Below are positions 56,701 to 64,000 of a stretch of 64,000 bases of DNA, piece after piece. This DNA is from Auricularia sp. M13 (lineage: Eukaryota > Basidiomycota > Agaricomycetes > Auriculariales > Auriculariaceae). Both the position numbers and the translations under genes were made by a program. The notes beneath the pieces are model-generated. The model made no database searches, was not told the origin of the DNA, and saw nothing but the letters and a program-made list of their open reading frames with translations. How positions within the stretch are numbered: position 1 is the first letter of the stretch; the number at the start of each line of letters is the position of its first letter. The stretch spans positions 3,782,001-3,846,000 of the forward strand of contig CM073199.1 in the NCBI GenBank assembly GCA_037042915.1. The letters run 5' to 3'.

Positions 56701-59700
56701 CGAGGATGTGGCGGGCAGGAGGACGGCGAGCATTTGACGGGCGTAGGGCGCGATGTGTGCCCCGGCTGAGCGGGTTGCGAGCGCGAGGAGCCCGGCGGCT
56801 GAGGCGCGTGCGCGGGAGGTGGGCGCGTGTTGCAGGTCGGCGATGAGCTGCAGAGCGGGCGTCAGCGCGAGCTCAATTCAGAGGACAAGGCGAGCGCGGT
56901 GGGTGGAGACAACGAGTAGGCCAACGTCGACATAATTATGTCGCGAGCGGACGCGGGTTCACAAACCCCACATCGACGACGCGGGTGGAGGGCAAAGGGA
57001 ACGGTGGGTCAAGGGGCACGAACGAAAACGCCAAACACACCTGCGCAACGACCCCCCTCAACGCCGGCAACACATAAGCGGGATTAAGCAGCGCAAGCCG
57101 GCCGGCGAGCGCGAGCGCCGCGCGGCGCACGGGCAGCGCGGCGTCGTGCACGGCGAGCAGCACGCCGCGCGCGTGCTCGGCCTGCGCGAGGTGCGCGTCG
57201 AAGCGCTCTGTGAGCGCGCCCAGCACGTCGGCGCGGATCGTCGGGTCTGCGTGCAGGGGAGGAGTTAGCGAGCGTTTTCAAGCAGGGCGCGGGCGAGGAG
57301 ATGGGGTGCGCGTGTGAGGGGAGACGGGGTGGGTGCGCGGCCAGGAGATGAATGGGCGGATGGCGCCGAGGAGATGAGCGGGTGCGCAGGGCGGCGAGGA
57401 TATATGTACGGGTGCGCGGCGAAGACGCGTTCCCCGGCGACGGTCGTTCGTACGCCCGTGTACATATCCCAACCCAGCGCGCAACCCACCCTGCACACCC
57501 CATCCCTCAAAAATAAAAGACGCAAACTTACCAGGATCAGCCACGCCCACCCTCACAAGGCACCCGAGCACCTCGTGCACGATGCCGGTGGCGTGCTGGC
57601 TCATGTGGTACACCGTCGCGTCGCGCAGCAGCAGCGCCGCGCACGTCTGCGCCGCCGCGCGCCGCACGCCCGGCGAGGGGTGCGCGATGTACGGGAGCGC
57701 GGCGTCGCGGATGAATTCGGTTAGGGTGTGTTCTGTTGGGGAGATTGGGAGTTAGCGGGAGGGCAGGGCGCGCGATTGGACAGGGGACACCGGGCATCAA
57801 TGTGGAGATGGGAGCGGGAGAGGGAGATGGAGGTCGCAGAGGCTGGGCGAAGGAAAGGAGCGCGTGGAGGATGACCGACGCCCGCGCGAGCCAGAAGGGC
57901 GTGCGGGTGTGCAGATGAGGGCGGCGCGCGTGTACAAAGGAAGGAAGGCGCGCGACGCGAATGAAAGGCAAGAGTGAAAATCTACGCACCACTAAAGTCA
58001 AAGCTCCCCAGAATCTCAAGCGCCAACACAAGCGCGTCCGCATCCTTCTCCTTCTCCTTCTCCTGCGTCTGAACCGGCGCGTGTGCCTTCCTGGACGGCG
58101 TCTTCGGGCTCTGGTTCCCGTTGCCGTTGACATTCGTCTGGCCGTTAATCTTGGTGTTGGTGGCGATATAATCGGAATCGTACGGCGGCGCGCCGCACGG
58201 GACGAACGGCCGGCCGGTGAGCGTGCGCGCCAGCGCGTCGAGCATCCGCACTGTCGTCAACGCGGGCGCGTCAGTCGCGAGCGGGAATGAAATAGGAGGG
58301 GCGGACGCACCTTGGATCGGGCGCAGGAGAGCGGGCAACGCAGCCGCGATGTACCCGAGGACCTCGAACAGCCCGCGGCTGAGGCCGCACGCGAACATGT
58401 CGTCCAGCAGCTCGTGCACCGCGCCCAGCACGAGCGGCGCGACCTCGCTCCGCACGAGCATCCCGACGCACGCGAACACGGCCGCTGTGGCGTCTGAGCG
58501 GTCTTTCTCGCGCTCTTTGGCGTCTTTTTCTTTCGATATGCTGGGCCAGAGAAATGCGGCTGCGGCGGTGGGAGTTGTTGGATAGGGGTGGGAGTGGTAG
58601 GGGGAGGAGTGGGCGAGGGAGGCGGAGTGTAGGGCGGCGCGGACGTGCTTCATGATGCGGTCCAGGAAGGGCCGCACGTCCGAGCCGACTGCGCGTGCGA
58701 GGCGGCCGATGGCGCGGAAGGCGACGTCGCTGCATCCGTCGTCGTTTCAGTAAGGAAGGGCAGGATGGGAGGGAGGGGGAAGGCAGGACGCACCGGTCGG
58801 CGGGGACGGCGAGGTGGGCGACGAGCTGGTCCATGGAGGCGGCGAGGTAGTGCTCGACGAAGGTCTGGGTGTCGTACTCGGCGAGCACGGGCACGAGCGC
58901 GATGACGGTGTGCAGGATCAGCGGGTGGTGCTTGGCGTGCTTCAGGTGGATGATGGCCGACGCCGTTTCGACGAAGCTGTCGCGCATGAACTGCACACCG
59001 TTCAGAGCGTCAGCGACGGATGGGATGTACTTATTGGGCGGGCGCGCACCATCTTGGCGTGCAGCAGGAGCGCGGCGTGCGTGAGCAGCGAGCCGTGCAC
59101 GATGTCGGGCTGCGCGCTCTGCTGCAGGCCGAGCTTGGCCTGCTCGAAGACGCGCGCAAGGAGCGCGTCGCCGTTCGGCGCGCCCTTGTTGGACAGGATG
59201 TCCAGACACAGCGCGAGCAGGTCTGCGGCTGCTTCGCGTACGTACACCTGCGTGTGTCGCCGTCAGCGTCAGCGTTTAGTATACTCCTGGGCGACGCACC
59301 CTCGGATCGCGCAGCGGGACCTGCAGCTTCTCGAGTACGACGTCGACGTGCTTGCCAAACGGGCCGGGGAGGTGTCGCGCAATAGCAGTGAGGACGAGCA
59401 CGCCGGCATAGCGCTCGCCGCCCTTCGCGCCGGGCACGCCGAGCAGCTCCGCGGCGCCGGGGACCTCCTGGTCGACGAACGGCTCGCCGAAGCCCGCGCC
59501 GCCCGCGCGCAGGATCGCGTCGGCCGTGCGCGCCGCCGCGCCCGGGTGGCTGAGGAACAGCGGCGACACCGCGTTCCAGTATCGGTACGGCGAGCGCGGG
59601 TCGAGAGCGAGCAGGGCGTCGATGGCCGCCAGCCCGGCGAGCGGCGCGTCCGCGACGAGCAGCAGCACGTGCCGGTTGATCACCTCGTCCCACACCGCCG

Positions 59701-59809
59701 CCCCGTCGCCCGCCGCCTCCGCCAGCGCGCGCGCGCCCGCCTCGCGCGCGGGGGTGGACGTCGAGGCGCGCAGCCGCGCGAACGCCGCCGCTATCGAGGC
59801 CTCTGCCAT
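50776..59809 (-). CDS. TOR: TOR serine/threonine kinase (PIKK family)
   Basis: About 20 exons on minus; first exon 59809-59300, next 59247-59050 and 58988-58794, last exon 50791-50776; roughly 2,200-2,400 residues. TOR is the catalytic core of TORC1/TORC2, coupling nutrients to growth. N-terminal HEAT repeats fill 59.8-55 kb ([28 protein letters not shown]). The FAT domain lies at about 55-53 kb (TWMKR...[32 protein letters not shown]). The FRB near 52.9-52.5 kb reads [20 protein letters not shown]. The kinase has [18 protein letters not shown] (~52.05 kb), the catalytic loop GLGDRHPSN (~51.56 kb) and HIDFGDCFE (~51.5 kb). FATC ends [10 protein letters not shown] then VACW, the GW-x-x-W finish of TOR. 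All catalytic residues are present. No second TOR gene is visible in this window. Confidence 0.95.
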
Positions 59810-62800
59810 CGTACTGTCGCTGCTGTCGGAACGGGCAAAATCGCGGAGATGGAATCCGATCCGCCGTCGTTTGCACCGAGCTTGCTGCATTCCGGCCCGG
59901 GGCCGCCGTTCGTTGTCTCTGTCTTTCCTGGTCGTGCGACCAACGACGCAAGCGAAGAATGACACCCCCGCATCCAGTTGCGACTCGCGTTGTATTTGCA
60001 GGATGGCGGGCGCAGCCTCGTGTTTGCCTCCCCGTTAGATAACGAGATAAGCTGCGGCGCTGTGACGCCCTCGCACTGGCTGTCCCCCCCACGGCCAGTA
60101 AGCTTCAAGCTTCTTGCTCCTGACGCCCGCCCAGTACACACGTGACCCGTATCTGCCTCGCCCTGCGCGGCTACTGCCCTCGGACGTTCTGCTCGCGCGT
60201 CTCGTGCGGGCGAGCGCTGCGTCCTGACTCTGCGCTCTCGAGGTGGGAGACGCTAAATCGTTCGAGATACAGCTACACCGCTGCCACTTTTCCCGTGTGC
60301 CTCTTGTCCTCGGACTATCTGCTCGGCCATGCGCGTCTCGTGTGAGCAATCGCAGGCGCGATAGCCATATCGCGCTCTGCGTCTCCCTGTACTGACGTTG
60401 CTCTCTTCCAGCGGTGCATGTTGCAGCTTGGTCAGTCTGCAGCTGGAGCTCCACCACTCTCCTCGCGCGCCGCGCGCTTAGGTAAGCTCCCCTTGGAACC
60501 GGACGAACGCGCGGACGAGGACGACGCGGTGGCCCAGTGGGAGCGCGAGATGCGGCTTTTGCGGCAGCGCATGCCTCTCCCCGGAACTGCTTCGGAGGAC
60601 GACGAGGAGCGCGGAAATGTGGAGGTCAACGTCCCGTCCGACGACTCGCCCAACCGTCACCACCAGCACAGCAAGCGCGCCGAGCGTCTACATATCTGCT
60701 CCGCCGTGCGCGTCTCGATTCATCAATCGCTCGTGTGACGCTCGTCCCGCTCAGTGTTTGGTGCTGTGAGTTGCATGCACCGCGAGCTTGGACTTTGCGC
60801 TCTCCCGCCATGCAGACTATGCGACTTGCGCGCACGGACTTCTCGTTCCATCACAGTAGTCGCAGGCGTGATAACTGTAACCAGTACCGCGCGTTGGGGC
60901 CCCGCATTGTGTTTCGCACTATGAATGTTAATACGCGCGATTTTGCCTGCGCGACTCGTACCTAGGCCTGACTCGGACTCTCTGCCTGCGCGCCTCGTTC
61001 CAGTGCATTTGTGCCGTTCTACGAGCCGACCGGGCGCCCGGCGCTGTGTCTCGCCCTCTCTTTCGCGCGCTGAAAACTCGGGACGAACTGCTTGGATTTT
61101 GCGCTTTCGCAGCTCAGTTGGGTCATCCTGCTGTTCCTCAACTCCTAGCTTCGCGCTACCGACACGCGTCGATGGGCGTTCAACTCTTCCCTGCGGAATA
61201 GATACTAGCTGAGCCCGGGTCGCGCGTACCGTTATTCCGCGCACGCACTCTATCTCTGCCCGCTCCTCTGTCTTCTCGCGCTTTACCCAACGACGGTGCT
61301 CGGAATTCGCGCTTCCAACAAGATTCATGACTTTGATCCATTCAGCTCCAGGCTGTCGTATCGCGCGATGCTTCCGCGTCCTGGCCAGCCACTCGCTTTA
61401 TCCTGGCAGGCTAAGAACATGCTCTCATTCGACTCGCGCTGCGTTTGGTTGCCGAGTCGACACTGAAAGATACCACGTCTCGCGTGTCCACGTCCGGTTT
61501 GCCAGCGGTTTGTGACACTCTTCGCAGGAATCTGCAGTATTGGCGGTACAGACATTCCATGAGCGCATGCGGGCCGGTTGGTCTTGAGCTGCAGTTCTAT
61601 GCGAGCTCCTGGGTTCCTGAGTTTCCGCTTCAACTGCTAGCGCCGGGCATGAACGACCCGGTACTGGAACCCTGGTGGGATGCGCGTATCTGTATCCAAC
61701 TCTTCGCGCGCTCCATATCGCCGTCCCATCGCGACGACCTGCTCTGGCTTTTAATCGCTTTTTTTGTGACCACCATCGCGACTTAGTGGCTAGAAATCGC
61801 ATATTTGCAGTGCAAATGAACGCGTCCCTGCCGCCACGCCGGCGTCTGTCTCTCGATTGTCATTGTCAGGATCAGATCAGGACGCGCGCGGTACACGCTT
61901 TCCTTTCCGAGAGGCTCAGCGATCTTGCGCCGACGACTGACTCTGGTGCAGCAGACGTCTCAGCATCCCCAGCTTCGGACTCGGCCCCTTGAGCTCCGCA
62001 GACTGTTCTGAGGATGCGATGCCTGGCGTGTGATTCTTCAGCTTCGGTACGACAGTGCAGGCCGGCAGACTCGTTTGCGTGTCTGTGGCCTCCAGCAGGA
62101 CCCAGCGCGCGAGTTTTAAAGTAGCACCGGGTGCTCTGCCTCTGCGCCGATCTCCGACTCCATGTCCCGCGTGCGAGTCTGCGTGTCTGCGGCTAAATGT
62201 GCCAATCTGCCTGTGCGGGTCTGCAGCCCCGGACTCGATACGCGGCGAGTGAGTGTGCAGCCTCGACTCCCCACATACATTAGGCCGCAGCTTTAATTCT
62301 GATCGTCGGTGCCCTGCGGGCGCGGGTGCAGCGTTGATCACTGTCGGACAGTGATAACAGAAGCCCGTCGCTCTCTTCAGCGTCTGAAGTGCCCGAGATT
62401 CCGAGCCCGGCGCAGGACCGGAGATCTGGGAGCTGGCCATGGTTTGATGCAGGTATTGGGTTGCGGTCGACGATCCACCACTGGACGCGTTATGTGGGCT
62501 GCGTTCGCGATCTGCGAGGCTAGCAGACCCGGGCACGACCCTGCTGGTGGTGCCGGACGAGATTATGCGGAGGAGCAAGCGTCTCTTCATGTATTGTTGC
62601 CGGCGAGGGTGACCAGCGGCGCAGTGAAGTGCCTCTCCATTTGTTCGAGACTGCTCATAGGAGTTGAATTAGGGCGCCTTTGACGCGCAGTCATATCGCG
62701 AGTGTTCTGAACGGCGTGTTGGTCGGCATGGGTCACCATATAGGCCTGGAACGGCAGATTCGTAGTGAGTGTGCGGTTGGTGCTGCGCAGATATGTACCA

Positions 62801-63106
62801 TGCGCACCGAGCACGCTAGGAAGACCTCTCGAGCTTACTATTTGTTCTTCAGTTGTGAAGACGCCATACGCCTCTATTTATTTCGCCGAACTGTAAACTG
62901 TTTTTTAGCGAAGGTCTGGTGCGAATGAGCAGATGGTCTGCGGTAAGATACCGATGAAATGACAATGTCATTGGGTGATGCCGCTGGCTTTAGCCTACTA
63001 ATACGTATGAAAGTCGTCCTGGACTGCTTCTGCGGCGCAAGAAAGGGAGCATTAGTGCTGTATTTGCGGTTGTTGACTGCGTCATCGATCCGCATCGCCA
63101 CTCGGC
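59810..63106. other. 3.3-kb gene-free region upstream of TOR
   Basis: GC- and CT-rich, with recurring variants of GCGCGTCTCGT, CGCGCTCTC and GACTTTGCGCTCTC at irregular spacing from about 60150 to 61450, suggesting degenerate repeats. No conserved protein on either strand. It must include the TOR promoter at its left end and the copy M promoter at its right end. Confidence 0.45.
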
Positions 63107-64000
63107 ATGGTCACTCTTACGCCTCGGCGACTCCAGCTCGTGCGCGACTGCATCTCGACGGTTATGAACGACACGCTCGACGAAGCGCTCGCGGAATTGC
63201 CAGCGTAATTGTGCTGCATCACCCGTCCCAACTCCGTCTCACACCACGCGCAGGAAAACTCTGCAGTCGTGCTTTGAATGCGCCAACGCGGTCATCTCGG
63301 CTGTTCTATTCGCTGTGGATTTGACGATGAAGGACGTCTCTGAAGAATGGAACGCAGCGCGCGCCGATCGCCTGATTTCGCTGCCCACGGAGCTGACTTG
63401 GGAGTGCTTCCGGCTGCTCGACCTGCGCGGACGCATCACCGTTTCGCACGTCTCGCGAAGCTGGCGTCGTGCTGCCCTTTCGGACCGCAGCTTATGGAGC
63501 ACATATGCCATGCCTGGTGCCTACTGGGATGACGATACTGTCTTGCCGAGTGCCCTCACGACGATGCTGTCCCGATCTCACCCGCTGCCCTTCTGCTTGA
63601 CATGCGATATTTTCACGCTCCCAGATGCTGTCTTGGATCTCGTCTCTCAGAATATGGAGCGAATAGGCGCACTGCGCATAGGCTGCGAGTTTTCACAGCT
63701 GCAGCATCTCGATGCACCCGCACTCACCGATCTAAGTTATGTTTCCCACCTCAACTTACCGGTATTCCCTGCGACATGGAGCGCTTTTCACGCTCCGCGC
63801 CTACAATTTCTCAGATTAGTCGGCGTCGGCCTGCCGCCCGACCTGCTGCCATTCCCGGCTCTACGCGAATTGTGTGCGCAGATACCGGACAACGGAGTGT
63901 TTAATATCTCGTTCCCATACGCCTTTCCGAGCCTGACCAAGCTCTCACTGTTCAGAATCACTCAGCAGTCTTTGCAGATGTTGCTCCACCTGCCACGGTC
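63107..64000 (+). CDS. F-box protein (copy M), truncated by window edge
   Basis: Exon 1 63107-63204 (MVTLTPRRLQLVRDCISTVM to LAELP), intron 63205-63253 (GTAATT to CGCGCAG), exon 2 from 63254 and open to the end of the window; about 280 residues visible. The F-box is LISLPTELTWECFRLLDLRG, RITVSHVSRSWRRAALSD. The LRR-like body follows: MERIGALRIGCEFSQLQHLD, FHAPRLQFLRLVGVGLPPDL, FPYAFPSLTKLSLFRITQQS. It is the paralogue of copy L on the other side of TOR, with the same exon 1 and intron phase and about half of the residues shared. The C-terminus lies beyond the window. Confidence 0.85.

Noticed and set aside
58814-59962. 382-codon frame on +, and similar long + frames at 54300-54902 and 55463-56305
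   Set aside because: They are antisense to the TOR HEAT and FAT exons, which have clear homology; they are GC-driven shadows.
60418-60738. 106-codon acidic frame on +
   Set aside because: No recognised domain; it lies in a degenerate repeat-rich stretch and has no supporting promoter or splice evidence.
1-64000. tRNA, rRNA and CRISPR features
   Set aside because: No T-loop plus acceptor-stem combination, rRNA core motif or regularly spaced direct-repeat array with unique spacers was found; the tandem repeats are minisatellites. A covariance-model scan would settle the tRNA question.

Overview
The window is nuclear DNA of a filamentous basidiomycete, most probably an agaricomycete. The evidence is short GT-AG introns (about 45-65 nt) throughout, GC-rich coding DNA, an expanded F-box family, a secreted CBM19-type protein, GDSL esterases, and TE types common in mushroom genomes. 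I cannot name the species.

Layout. 1-5 kb: a small F-box-like gene whose only intron looks born from a 52-bp tandem duplication, then SFT2, a Golgi vesicle-transport gene with four ordinary exons and a 2.1-kb last intron full of degenerate repeats. 5-7.5 kb: three tandem copies of a TATA-containing unit with no confident protein. 7.6-18.3 kb: an F-box cluster (two intact genes on +, one on -, one frameshifted copy on -, one 3' remnant), interrupted by a decayed GDSL esterase, a decayed K+/H+ antiporter tail and a 1.28-kb CACTA-like non-autonomous transposon. 19.9-21.3 kb: a secreted CBM19-like, Ser/Thr/Asp-rich protein with its own TATA box. 21.6-28 kb: a minisatellite split by a 5.1-kb element with ~690-bp inverted terminal arms, which itself carries a nested palindromic TA-flanked MITE. 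29.5-32.4 kb: an F-box gene inverted relative to the frameshifted copy, and a Gln-rich coiled-coil protein. 32.6-37.4 kb: an apparently intact hAT transposon with an 11-exon transposase, matching TIRs and a perfect 8-bp target duplication. 38-43.9 kb: a convergent pair of GDSL esterase paralogues around an F-box/LRR pseudogene. 45-48.5 kb: a single-pass membrane protein and a decayed protein-kinase-like gene. 48.5-64 kb: the TOR kinase gene (- strand, 9 kb), bracketed by two divergent F-box paralogues, the second running off the right edge.

The housekeeping genes are SFT2 and TOR. The rest is accessory: tandem and inverted gene duplications at all stages of decay, minisatellites and transposons. 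Three paralogue pairs (F-box, GDSL, F-box) lie in inverted orientation around other genes, a recurrent architecture that may promote rearrangement. I saw no convincing tRNA, rRNA or CRISPR. Exon boundaries given are my manual GT-AG models, checked for reading phase.
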